This document shows positions 1-11,203 of a DNA stretch of 64,000 nt, piece after piece. Origin of the DNA: Propionibacteriaceae bacterium (GTDB lineage Bacteria; Actinomycetota; Actinomycetes; Propionibacteriales; Propionibacteriaceae); assembly GCA_031285845.1 (NCBI GenBank), contig JAITVK010000012.1, positions 30,181-94,180 of the forward strand, written 5' to 3'. Numbering within the stretch: position 1 is the stretch's first letter; the number at the start of each line of letters is the position of its first letter. The notes under the pieces are model-generated. The model was not told the DNA's origin, made no database searches, and saw only the letters and a list, made by a program, of their open reading frames with translations. Made by a program: the position numbers and the translations under genes.

Positions 1-1
1 G

Positions 2-3000
2 AGCGAGTACTCCGGCGCAGTCGATTCGACCGCGCCTTGGGCCAGCCAAGGTGAGATCGAGGATTATTCCTTCGGTGTGACCGACTCGGTCTACCGTCCC
101 GCGGTCGAGTACTCCGGGCAGACAGCCGTCGACTTCCAGGTGAATGGTCAGACCCTGACCGCTGGTGCTCAGACCGGCGTCGTGGCGGGAACCCCCAAGG
201 CCGCCACTGTTGGTCAGGTCACGACTGTCACCGCGACAACCGGAGCCGGAAACGCTCGTTTCAAGAGCGCCACGGTGTCCGACACGGTCACCGGCCAGGT
301 TCTGGAGGCGACAGTCACCCCGTCAGGTAATGGCGCTTCGGTCAGCTTCACCGCCCAGTCCGGTGGTGACGTGACCGTGTTGTTCTCGTATTCGTCGCCG
401 GTCGATCCGGGCAAATCCTCGCTGAAGGTCGAGCCGCCGTCCCAGGTTGTCGGTGGTCAGATCCAGGCGATCGCGACGATTCGCGACACTGAGGGCTCTG
501 CGGTGACGAACGAACTCGTGACTTTCTCGAACAAGACCCCGTCCTTGGTGACGATGACGGATCCGACCACAGGTCAGCCCGCCACCACATGCACCACCGG
601 CGCTGACGGTCAGTGCTACCTCAACGTGTCGTCCAACACGGCCGGGGTCTACCCCGACGAGGTCTCGGCCACGGTCAAGAGTGGTTCGACCGGCCAGCAG
701 GAGGAGGTGTCGGATTCACCGCAGACAGTGACCTTCACCAACGATGGTGCGGATCCGGAGCATTCTGATCTGGTCGTGACACCAGCCGGGCCGCTGCCTG
801 CTGGGGTTGGAGTTGGTAACACCTACACGGCGACAACCACCACGCGGGACAAGCTCGACAACCTCGTCCCCGGCGCAGTTGTGACCCTCGAGGTGACGTA
901 CGCCGATGGCTCAGCGGTCAACCCTGAGTGGACCAAGCTGTCCGCCACGACGTGCACTACCGGCGACGATGGCAAGTGCGCCGTGACGTTGACCAGCTAC
1001 AAGGCCGGTGATTTCGTGATTCATTCGCGGATCCCGAACGCTTCGGGAACTTTGACCGATGTTCGCAACTCCCCGGCGTCGGTGAAGTACGTCGCTGGTC
1101 CGCCCGACGAGAATCCGGACGATCCGATCTGTGTCGACTCGGCTGGCGGGACGAAGCTGACGGCCACTCCTGAGGTTCCAGTCAACGGAACGGCCACTGC
1201 CACCGCGTATGTCACCGACAGCTACTGCAACCCAGTCGGCGATGGTGTGGCGGTGAACTTCGGCGTCGACAAGAACGCCACGTTCGTTCCGGCCGGAACC
1301 ACGCCGCAGGCGACCAGTGCCGTCACCGGCGCTGACTCCAAGGCGATCGTCAAGTTGACAGACGGCACACCCGAGACGGTCAACGTCTCGGCCGATCTGG
1401 GCCCGAACCGCGCCCTGAACGGTTCCCCCGCTCCGGTGACCTTCACACCTGGTCCTGGCCCGTGCGCCTCGACGTCGCTGTTCAAAGTGACACCGACTGC
1501 GGTGGCCACTGACAAGATCACCTGGGTCACAGCCGATGGTGTCGACGCGTACACAGGCGTCATCACGGCCAAGACCTGCGACGGCGTGCTGTTGCCGGAT
1601 CTGGATCCGACAGTGTTCACGCTGACCCCAGCGGCCGGCGACGACGTGGTGGTGTCTGACATCGCCAACACGGGCAACGGCACCTACACTGCGACGATGA
1701 CCTCGACCAAAGCCACGGCGCTGGACAAGGCGACCCAGGCCACGGTCAAGGCTGAAGTGGGCGGAGAGCAGATCGGCCAGGACGAGTTGATCCCGTTCAA
1801 GGCCGGTGCGGCCTCCGCTGAGAAGTCGACGCTGACCGTGGACCACACCACTCGTACGACAGGTCAGCCTGTGACGGCCACGGCGACGGCGTTGGACGCC
1901 TTCAATAGCCTAGTCGGCGAGGGTGTGAAGTTCACCTTCAAGGTCGATGACGCCAACGGCTCGGCCGCGGTCGATCCGCTCGAGTGCACCACTGACGCGT
2001 CGAGCACCTGCTCGGTCAAGGTGAACGACACCGAAGCGGAGACGGTCGTGTTCCACGGTCTGCTCGGCTCCACCGACATCGGCGGTGGCGGTGACCCCGC
2101 TCTGGCTTCGCCGAAGACGCTGACCTTCACCGAAGGTCCGGTTTCAGCGGAGATGTCGACCCTCGTGGTCGACCGCGAGACTCAGGTCGTCGGCCAGAAC
2201 ATCACGGCCACGGCCACCGCGAAGGACGCCGCAGGAAAAACCCTCGGCGCTGGTACGACTTTCAGCTTCACCACTGAAGACGCTGATGGTTCGGCCACGT
2301 TGTCGGCCGCTACCTGCACCACGGATGCCAGTGGCACCTGCTCGGTCACCATCACCGACACCAAGGTCGAGAAAGTCACTTTGCATGGCACAGTGAACGG
2401 TCAAGAGATCGGCGGCGGCGGGGATCCCGCCCTGAAGTCGCCGAAGCTGCTCAACTTCACGCATGGGCCGGTTGACCCTGACAAGAGCCATGTTACCGTG
2501 GATCCGACAGTTCAGACGGCTGGTTCCCCGGTGACGGTGACCGTGACCGTGCGCGACTCGTACGACAACCCGATCACCGACTTGACGAAGGAAGATTTCG
2601 TGATGACCGGCACTTCTGCTGGTCTGCCCGATCTCACCTTCGGCGACTGGAGTTCCTTGCCGGACGGTTCGTACACCTACTACCCGACGACGTCGTACCT
2701 GGTGGGGACGTTCACGGTGGGTGCGACAGTCACTGGTGTGGAGTTGACGGACAAACCGACGGTGAAATTCATTCCTGGCAAGGTGTGCGTCACCAACTGT
2801 GAGCCGATCGACGTGCCTGGGACCCCCGAGGTGGAGTCTGACACTCATCGGACCGCTCTAGTCATGATCGTCAACGACATGGCGGCTGACGGCAAGGCTC
2901 AGGACGTTGCTGAAGGGTCGGCGTACGATCACTATGGCAACATCGTTCCGGACGCCGTCTTCACGGTGACCGATGCCACCACTGGCGCGCTGGCGGGCAA

Positions 3001-6000
3001 ACTGAACCCGGCGACGCAGACCTCTGAGCCGACCGGTGACGACGCCAAGACGACCGTTGCCTGGACCTCGACCACGGTGGGTGTTTATTCAGCCAACGCC
3101 AAGGTCACGTCCGGTGATCGTACGGAGGTGTTGGATGTGCCGACTCCGGCCAAGAACGGTGTGAATTCGATTCGGTTCGTTCAAGGCAACATCTCCGCTG
3201 AGAAGTCTCAGCTGATCATCACCCCGGATCACGCGCAAGTCGTCGGGTCGGTGTTCGAGGCCAAGGCCTTGATCGTTGATGACAATCGCAATCCGATCGC
3301 TGGCGCGGTCGTGACCTTCTCGGTGGATTCGCAGTGGAAGGAAGACACACAAGCGGCGCAATTGAGCGATTTCACCTGTCAGACTGGCGCCGATGGCACC
3401 TGCTTGGTGACGGTGACCAGCCACTTCGCTGGTGACTACCAAGTCCATGCGACAGTGCCGACGGCGAGCAACCCGGCCGCTGAGCTGGGGGGCGACGGTG
3501 ATCCGACCAGGTCCAGTCCGCAAACGATCACGTTCTTCGCTGGCGATGTCTGCAACCCCAAGGTTGAGCAGTGCCAGTCGGAGGACAATCCGGACACTCC
3601 TGAGGTCGACGAGTCGAAGAACGCCACCTCTGTCACGGTGGATCCGAACAACGCCAAGGCTGATGGTGTCGATCATGACGGCATCGTCGTCACGACGGTT
3701 GACAAGTACGGCAACCCGGTGGAAGACGCCACGGTGGAGTTCGCGACGTCAGACAAGGATCTGGCCTTGAAGGCCACCTCGGTCCAGACCGACGTGGAAG
3801 GTAAGGGCACGGTCTTCGCGACCTCCACGGTCGCCGGGGAGCACAAAGCTAACGTGACGGTCGACGGCAAGGACTTGCCGCAATCACCGGTGACGTTGAC
3901 CTTCATCGCTGGCGATTTGGGTGGCCTGCGCCTGACAATCGATCCGATGACCTCGCAAGAGGTGGGCTCCACCTTCGCCATCACGGCGTCAGCGACCGAT
4001 CCTCAGGGCAATCCTCTCCAGGTGTCAGTAGCGTTCGACCTGCCGGAGAACCTGACCACGACTGATGGGGCCGAAACTACGACCTGCGCGACCAGCGATC
4101 AAGGGCTGTGCACTATCAAGGTCACGTCGACCAAGGTTGGTTCGTACCCCGTGGTGGGCACGGTCGGTTCGCTGACATCGAACTCTGTGACTGCGGAGTT
4201 CACTCATGGGCCGGTTGATCCTCTTCATAGCACGGCCGAGTTGATCCGAAACGGCGCCGCCTATAACGGTGTCGATCACAACATCGTCAAGGTGACTGCG
4301 CGGGACCGTTACGACAACCCAGTTCCGGGCGCGGCAGTGTCATCGACTCCGGTAGCCGGCAAGGCCGATGCGCTGACGATTCAGCCGGACATCGCTCCGA
4401 CTGGTCAGGACGGCACGACGGAGATTTGGTACTCCTCGACCACGAAGGGCGACAAGACCGTTGATGTGACGATCAACGAGACGGTCACCCCGACAGGTTC
4501 CCCGGTCACGATGTACTTCGGTGACGTCGTCGATCCTGGCAAGTCGAGTTGGACGATCGCTCCCGATGGTCCGCTGATGGTGGGCACAGGCTCAGACTCG
4601 ACGTACACCTTGACCGCGACCCTGCGGGATAAGGACGGCCGGCCGGTTCAAGGTGCTGCGGCGAGCTTCGCCATCGACCATGACCAGGCCTCGACTACCT
4701 GGACGCCTGACACGCAGTACTGCGTCAGCAATGCGCAGGGTGTGTGCTCGGTGACGGTGTCCTCGACCAAGGCCGGGACCTTCGCCTTCACGGCCTCCGT
4801 GGCCACCGGCCAGATCGGCTCGGCACAGGGACGCTCCTGGACGCCAGGTCCGGTGTGCGCAGAGTGCTCGAAGGTCACCGTGATCGACGATAACGCTGTC
4901 GCTGACGGCAATGCCCGCGACATCGCTCTGGTGGAGGCGTACGACCAGTACAACAACCCGGTTCCCGGGCAGACGGTTGTGACCACACCTGGCGACGACC
5001 TGTTGATCGCTCAGAGTGGTATCAAGGCCACCGGTGAAGACGGCAAGACGACGATTTGGTACTCGTCGACCAAGGCTGGGGAGCACCTGGCGAAGGTCGC
5101 GATCGGTCCGAACAAGGTCGAGCCCGCCTTCCCCGGCGCTGCTTCGCCCGCGAAGCTTCACTTTGTGGCTGGCGACGCCGATCCGGAGCACTCCTTCCTG
5201 ACGGTGGATCCGCATGAGACGGTCGTGGACGGCTCCGTCACCGCTAAGGCGACGATCCGGGACGCCTTTGACAACATGGTGCCCGATGAGCCGGTGACCT
5301 TCACGGTCGACGGGCTGGGATTCTTCTCGACCCTTGATCGGGCCGCGGCGAACCAGACCACCAGCTGCACCACCGGTGAGGATGGAACCTGCCAAGTCAC
5401 CTTGACTGACCACAAGGCTGAGACGGTCAACGTCCATGCCACGATCATGACCGGTGATCCGACTGAGACTGCGGTGGCGACCGACATCAAGGATTCGCCA
5501 CAACCGGTCAAGTTCACCGCCGGCGATGAGTCGCCCACCTGTGTGGATCCCGCCACTGGCAAGCCCGGCGAAGGATCGACGCTGAAGGTCGATCCGACGA
5601 CGCTGAACACCGGCCAGCAGACCACCGCCACGGCTCACCTGGTGGACAAGTACTGCAACCCGGTCGGCCCTGGTCGCTCGGTGGAGTACACGGTCAACGG
5701 TGATGGTGAGTTCGTTGGTGACGGTGTCACCGGGCAGACGGTCACTGTGAAGACCGATGGCGACAGCAATGCCGTGATCAAGATCACAGATCAGACCCCA
5801 GAGAAGGTCCTGGTCCACGCCACGATCAATGACAAGGCCTCGGGCAACCCCAAGGCTGACATCACTGGTTCGCCAGCCGAGGTGACCTTCACCGACGGTG
5901 ACAAGCCGAACCCACCGGTCATCACGGATCCGGAGGATGAGACGCTGACCAACGACAACACGCCGCAGATCAGCGGCACCAGCGATGAGCCTGGCGACGT

Positions 6001-7126
6001 GGTGACTGTCAAGGACGGCGATGGTTCGACCATCTGCACCGCGACGGTTCAAGGCTCTGGGACCAAGGGAACGTGGAGTTGCACCCCGGACAAGCCCATG
6101 ACTGATGGTCGTCACGAGGTGACCGCAGTTCAGGAAGATCCGGCCGGCAACGTCTCCGATCCGTCCAACCAGGTTTCGATCATCATCGACACCATCCCAC
6201 CGCATGCTCCGACTATTGACACGGCCAATGGTGAAGAGATCGGTGGAACGGTTCCCGACACGCCGGAGAATCCTCTGGATCCGGGCACGACGGTGACTGT
6301 GACCGATGACGATGGCGATGAGATTTGCACGGCAGAGGTTCAAGATGACGGCACGTGGAGCTGCTTGACTCCTGATGGAACGCCCAGTGGTCCGATTCAC
6401 GCGGTCGCGACCGACCCGGCGGGCAATGTCTCGGATGAGACAACTCGGGATCTCGACACCACGCGTCCGGATCCGCCGCTGGCTCAGTCCCCCAATGGGT
6501 CCGAGGTGACAGGGTCGGGCGATCCGGGTGACACTATCGACGTCACAGGTCCCGACGGCCGCCCCGTCGTGGGTTGCCAGGACATCCCGATTCAGTCCGA
6601 CGGCAGCTTCGTGTGCACGCCAGCCACGCCGCTGCATCCGGGTGACCGGATCACGGTGACTGAGACGGACCCGGCGGGCAACACCTCTGACCCGACACCG
6701 GTGATCGTTGGCTCGCTCGGTATCGAGTTCGGCTACCCGACTCGTGATCATGGTCAGACTCAAACTGTCACGGGAACCAATTTCAACCCCGGGGAGCAGG
6801 TCTGCTTGATGATCTACTCGACTCCGCTCGATGGCGGCTGCCAGACGGCTGACGTCAACGGCACCGTTCACTACACCTTCGTGGTTCCGGCTGACTTTGA
6901 GACGGGAACACACACCGGCACGCTGACTGGTGTGAAGTCCGGATCGGTGTCGGGTACCTTCGTGGTGAACGCTGACAAGACGATCGTCATCAGCACCGGT
7001 GGTATGGCGGTGGACATGACGCAGGCTCTGAGTCTGCGTGGTCTGGCCGCTGGCCTGGTCGTGGCAACGATCGGTGTGTGGATTGGTGCGAGTCGACGCA
7101 AGTCTGGAGTTCGCTCCAGTATGTGA
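2..7126 (+). CDS. Giant repeat adhesin, C-terminal part (5' end outside window)
   Basis: The reading frame is open from base 2, so the true start lies upstream; the first methionine-type codon at 77 is not a credible start. At least 2,370 residues are present. The visible N-terminus carries a GEIEDY motif of the GEVED surface-protein type. Counting from codon 77, about sixteen invasin-like Ig modules (Big_1 type) of 100-120 residues follow, beginning near residues 108, 224, 351, 461, 579, 688, 797, 917, 1038, 1177, 1282, 1378, 1484, 1595, 1700 and 1821. Three Bap-like Ig modules follow near 1944, 2039 and 2129, then a last domain near 2212. The protein ends in one hydrophobic segment (about 2315-2335) and a basic tail, RRKSG. 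Eight modules contain a C-x7-C pair such as CTTGADGQC. It is inferred to be exported and membrane- or wall-anchored, probably for adhesion. No LPxTG motif is visible, so the anchoring route is uncertain. Confidence 0.85.
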   Translation, partial: SEYSGAVDSTAPWASQGEIEDYSFGVTDSVYRPAVEYSGQTAVDFQVNGQTLTAGAQTGVVAGTPKAATVGQVTTVTATTGAGNARFKSATVSDTVTGQVLEATVTPSGNGASVSFTAQSGGDVTVLFSYSSPVDPGKSSLKVEPPSQVVGGQIQAIATIRDTEGSAVTNELVTFSNKTPSLVTMTDPTTGQPATTCTTGADGQCYLNVSSNTAGVYPDEVSATVKSGSTGQQEEVSDSPQTVTFTNDGADPEHSDLVVTPAGPLPAGVGVGNTYTATTTTRDKLDNLVPGAVVTLEVTYADGSAVNPEWTKLSATTCTTGDDGKCAVTLTSYKAGDFVIHSRIPNASGTLTDVRNSPASVKYVAGPPDENPDDPICVDSAGGTKLTATPEVPVNGTATATAYVTDSYCNPVGDGVAVNFGVDKNATFVPAGTTPQATSAVTGADSKAIVKLTDGTPETVNVSADLGPNRALNGSPAPVTFTPGPGPCASTSLFKVTPTAVATDKITWVTADGVDAYTGVITAKTCDGVLLPDLDPTVFTLTPAAGDDVVVSDIANTGNGTYTATMTSTKATALDKATQATVKAEVGGEQIGQDELIPFKAGAASAEKSTLTVDHTTRTTGQPVTATATALDAFNSLVGEGVKFTFKVDDANGSAAVDPLECTTDASSTCSVKVNDTEAETVVFHGLLGSTDIGGGGDPALASPKTLTFTEGPVSAEMSTLVVDRETQVVGQNITATATAKDAAGKTLGAGTTFSFTTEDADGSATLSAATCTTDASGTCSVTITDTKVEKVTLHGTVNGQEIGGGGDPALKSPKLLNFTHGPVDPDKSHVTVDPTVQTAGSPVTVTVTVRDSYDNPITDLTKEDFVMTGTSAGLPDLTFGDWSSLPDGSYTYYPTTSYLVGTFTVGATVTGVELTDKPTVKFIPGKVCVTNCEPIDVPGTPEVESDTHRTALVMIVNDMAADGKAQDVAEGSAYDHYGNIVPDAVFTVTDATTGALAGKLNPATQTSEPTGDDAKTTVAWTSTTVGVYSANAKVTSGDRTEVLDVPTPAKNGVNSIRFVQGNISAEKSQLIITPDHAQVVGSVFEAKALIVDDNRNPIAGAVVTFSVDSQWKEDTQAAQLSDFTCQTGADGTCLVTVTSHFAGDYQVHATVPTASNPAAELGGDGDPTRSSPQTITFFAGDVCNPKVEQCQSEDNPDTPEVDESKNATSVTVDPNNAKADGVDHDGIVVTTVDKYGNPVEDATVEFATSDKDLALKATSVQTDVEGKGTVFATSTVAGEHKANVTVDGKDLPQSPVTLTFIAGDLGGLRLTIDPMTSQEVGSTFAITASATDPQGNPLQVSVAFDLPENLTTTDGAETTTCATSDQGLCTIKVTSTKVGSYPVVGTVGSLTSNSVTAEFTHGPVDPLHSTAELIRNGAAYNGVDHNIVKVTARDRYDNPVPGAAVSSTPVAGKADALTIQPDIAPTGQDGTTEIWYSSTTKGDKTVDVTINETVTPTGSPVTMYFGDVVDPGKSSWTIAPDGPLMVGTGSDSTYTLTATLRDKDGRPVQGAAASFAIDHDQASTTWTPDTQYCVSNAQGVCSVTVSSTKAGTFAFTASVATGQIGSAQGRSWTPGPVCAECSKVTVIDDNAVADGNARDIALVEAYDQYNNPVPGQTVVTTPGDDLLIAQSGIKATGEDGKTTIWYSSTKAGEHLAKVAIGPNKVEPAFPGAASPAKLHFVAGDADPEHSFLTVDPHETVVDGSVTAKATIRDAFDNMVPDEPVTFTVDGLGFFSTLDRAAANQTTSCTTGEDGTCQVTLTDHKAETVNVHATIMTGDPTETAVATDIKDSPQPVKFTAGDESPTCVDPATGKPGEGSTLKVDPTTLNTGQQTTATAHLVDKYCNPVGPGRSVEYTVNGDGEFVGDGVTGQTVTVKTDGDSNAVIKITDQTPEKVLVHATINDKASGNPKADITGSPAEVTFTDGDKPNPPVITDPEDETLTNDNTPQISGTSDEPGDVVTVKDGDGSTICTATVQGSGTKGTWSCTPDKPMTDGRHEVTAVQEDPAGNVSDPSNQVSIIIDTIPPHAPTIDTANGEEIGGTVPDTPENPLDPGTTVTVTDDDGDEICTAEVQDDGTWSCLTPDGTPSGPIHAVATDPAGNVSDETTRDLDTTRPDPPLAQSPNGSEVTGSGDPGDTIDVTGPDGRPVVGCQDIPIQSDGSFVCTPATPLHPGDRITVTETDPAGNTSDPTPVIVGSLGIEFGYPTRDHGQTQTVTGTNFNPGEQVCLMIYSTPLDGGCQTADVNGTVHYTFVVPADFETGTHTGTLTGVKSGSVSGTFVVNADKTIVISTGGMAVDMTQALSLRGLAAGLVVATIGVWIGASRRKSGVRSSM

Positions 7127-7201
7127 TGTGCCTGGTGTGGGGGTGCGGGGTCGCCGACTTACGGCGGCGGCTCCTCACCCCCCAGGCAGGTCTCTGCAAG
7201 G

Positions 7202-7239
7202 AAGCATCCGCGATTCTTGATCGTGGATGCTTTCGTCTG
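7202..7239 (+). terminator. Rho-independent terminator after the adhesin gene
   Basis: Arms AAGCATCCGCGAT (7202-7214) and ATCGTGGATGCTT (7220-7232) pair over 13 positions with one mismatch around a five-base loop. TTCGTCT follows. The hairpin begins 76 bases after the adhesin stop codon and points the same way. Confidence 0.8.
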
Positions 7240-7612
7240 AGCTTCATGGTGGCGCTGTCAAGGGTCGCGGCCATGAAGTGGGGATGATGGCGCGGCGGGG
7301 CTTTTGGGGCCGCGATCATCGAATCTCAATATGATCCCGCGGGGTTCCGATGTGGGCGCATCGGAGGCGGGACGGCCTGAATGTGGGGCGGGCTGATGCT
7401 TGACAGGGTCTGGGGACAATGAAAGACCTTGGGTCAGCCCGTCACCGCCAATGAACTCTTTCGTGGGTTCGACGTTTCGAGAACAGCCCTCGCCGGCGAT
7501 GTGACACTCGGCGACGTCCTGCGGTTGTGGCAGTGACGCGTCCTTGTGAGGAGTCTCGTACGAGCGACGCGGGAAGGCTCGCACGAGAAGACACCTCAGA
7601 GTTGTCTTGGAA
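7240..7612. other. Intergenic region without a convincing gene
   Basis: Between the adhesin terminator and the pyrG upstream hairpin I see no ORF with recognisable product, start site and codon pattern together. A short frame of about 33 codons from TTG 7429 to a TGA after 7530 reads like protein but has no ribosome-binding site or known relative. A TATGAT hexamer near 7329 could be a -10 box, with no clear target. Confidence 0.4.
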
Positions 7613-7652
7613 TCCCGCCCAGTGGCGGGAGACTTTCCTGATCAGTTACACT
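7613..7652 (+). promoter_or_regulatory. Hairpin and -10 element upstream of pyrG
   Basis: TCCCGCC (7613-7619) and GGCGGGA (7624-7630) form a perfect seven-pair hairpin with a four-base loop. TACACT at 7647-7652 fits the actinobacterial -10 consensus TANNNT and lies eight bases before the GTG start, so the pyrG mRNA probably has little or no leader. The hairpin then lies upstream of the transcript and could be an operator or the end of an upstream transcript. Confidence 0.45.
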
Positions 7653-7654
7653 GA

Positions 7655-10041
<2,387 letters not shown>

Positions 10042-10147
10042 GCAGCACGACCGAATCGATCCAATCGGTCGATCGACTGACAGGGTGGGTCAACCGACTG
10101 GACGGCACTAGTCCAACATCGCGAGTGGGCGCTTCGCGCTAACCGGC

Positions 10148-10177
10148 CGACTGATGGGTCGACCCATCGATCAGTCG
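10148..10177. terminator. Bidirectional hairpin between nudix gene and esterase gene
   Basis: CGACTGATGGGTC (10148-10160) pairs with GACCC-ATC-(CGAT bulge)-AGTCG on the other side (10161-10177). The core GATGGGTCGACCCATC is a perfect 16-base palindrome. It sits between two converging genes and overlaps the esterase stop codon. No T-run follows on either strand. Confidence 0.45.
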
Positions 10178-11181
10178 ATGACCTGATCGGGTTGCAGGTG
10201 GGCTGACAGCCAGTGGAGCTGTTCGAGAATCATGTGGTCTTGGCCGCCCTCATGGTCGTTCCACGGCCAGACCTTGATCGCTTTGTCGGTCCCTGCGTAG
10301 GTGTTATAGGCGGCGAAGACGGTCGATGGTGGACAGGTCTGATCCATCAGGCCAGTGGAGAACAGAACCGGGATCTGACAGAATCGGGCCCAGTTGACGC
10401 AGTCGAAGTACGACAAGGTGGTGAAAACCGTGTCGGCCAACTGCGGGTTGTACTTCAGATAGTTGGCGATCTCATGGTATGGCTCGCGATCGGTCAACCC
10501 GACGGCCCGCGGGAAATCGCAGAGGAAAGGCACGTCAGGCATCGCGCCGGCCAACGTGATCCCGCTGAGGCTGGCCAGACCAGTCGCTGCCAAGGTCAGA
10601 CCCCCGCCTTGGCTGGCCCCGGTCACGACCACACGGTTCGGGTCGACCCGTTCCAGTTGGGCAGTGGCTTGAAGTAAGCGGATGGTGTCGACGAACAGCC
10701 GACGATAGTAGTACGTGTCGCGGTCGAGCACCCCTAGTGTCATGACCCCCGGTGTGGCGGTGGCCCCACGACTGGGGTCTGGGTCGTCGGTGGTGGCGCC
10801 GAAGTGGCGGGTGGCCCAGCCTTGGGCGCGAGAGTCCATCGTGATGTGGACGTACCCTGCTTGAGCGAAGTGCGAACCCGTCCATGGATAACCGCGCGCG
10901 CCGGCGTACCACATGTAGTTCACTACGGTGGGTAGCGGGCCAGTGGTGTGGCAGGGGACTCGGACCCAGGCGTGGATGCGCGCGCCGTCGAAGCCAGCGA
11001 AACTGAGGTCGTAGACCTCGTAGGCCGTCAGCGGCACCTCCACCGGTTCACAGCGCACATCCAGCTCCTGACCCATCTGGTCATCCAAAGTGGCTCGCCA
11101 AAACGTCTCAAAGTCCTCGGGCAGTGTGGCCGCGCCGTGATAGGCGCGCAATTGATCGTCTGAGTAGTCGAAAAAGGCCAT
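10171..11181 (-). CDS. Acetyl xylan esterase / cephalosporin-C deacetylase family
   Basis: This is an alpha/beta hydrolase of the AXE1 family that removes acetyl groups from xylo-oligosaccharides and from compounds such as cephalosporin C. The 336-residue length fits the family. The nucleophile elbow GASQGG (near residue 191), the acid in GLMDQTCPPST and the histidine in WPWNDHEGG give a full catalytic triad. There is no signal peptide, so it acts inside the cell on imported acetylated sugars. It is inserted head-to-head between the nudix gene and xerD, which are adjacent in mycobacteria. ATG 11181 lies six bases downstream of TAAGCT on the minus strand, indicating leaderless transcription from a promoter shared with xerD. 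Confidence 0.92.
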   Translation of the reverse strand: MAFFDYSDDQLRAYHGAATLPEDFETFWRATLDDQMGQELDVRCEPVEVPLTAYEVYDLSFAGFDGARIHAWVRVPCHTTGPLPTVVNYMWYAGARGYPWTGSHFAQAGYVHITMDSRAQGWATRHFGATTDDPDPSRGATATPGVMTLGVLDRDTYYYRRLFVDTIRLLQATAQLERVDPNRVVVTGASQGGGLTLAATGLASLSGITLAGAMPDVPFLCDFPRAVGLTDREPYHEIANYLKYNPQLADTVFTTLSYFDCVNWARFCQIPVLFSTGLMDQTCPPSTVFAAYNTYAGTDKAIKVWPWNDHEGGQDHMILEQLHWLSAHLQPDQVID

Positions 11182-11182
11182 G

Positions 11183-11197
11183 ACTGTAGCTTACAGT
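11183..11197. promoter_or_regulatory. Palindromic overlapping divergent promoters (esterase / xerD)
   Basis: ACTGTA-GCT-TACAGT is a perfect inverted repeat. On the plus strand TACAGT (11192-11197) lies six bases before GTG 11204 of xerD. On the minus strand TAAGCT (11193-11188) lies six bases before ATG 11181 of the esterase. Both fit TANNNT -10 elements of leaderless genes, so only one polymerase could bind at a time. Confidence 0.55.
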
Positions 11198-11203
11198 TGG
11201 ACT

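Noticed and set aside
4592..6913. 773-codon open frame on the minus strand inside the adhesin gene
   Set aside because: It is a shadow frame of the repeat-rich adhesin: Arg/His-rich, no family likeness, no start signals, fully inside a confident gene.
7381..7531. Small frame from TTG 7429 reading GQPVTANELFRGFDVSRTAL ending in TGA
   Set aside because: Protein-like but only about 33 residues, without ribosome-binding site, promoter or known relative; not reported as a gene.
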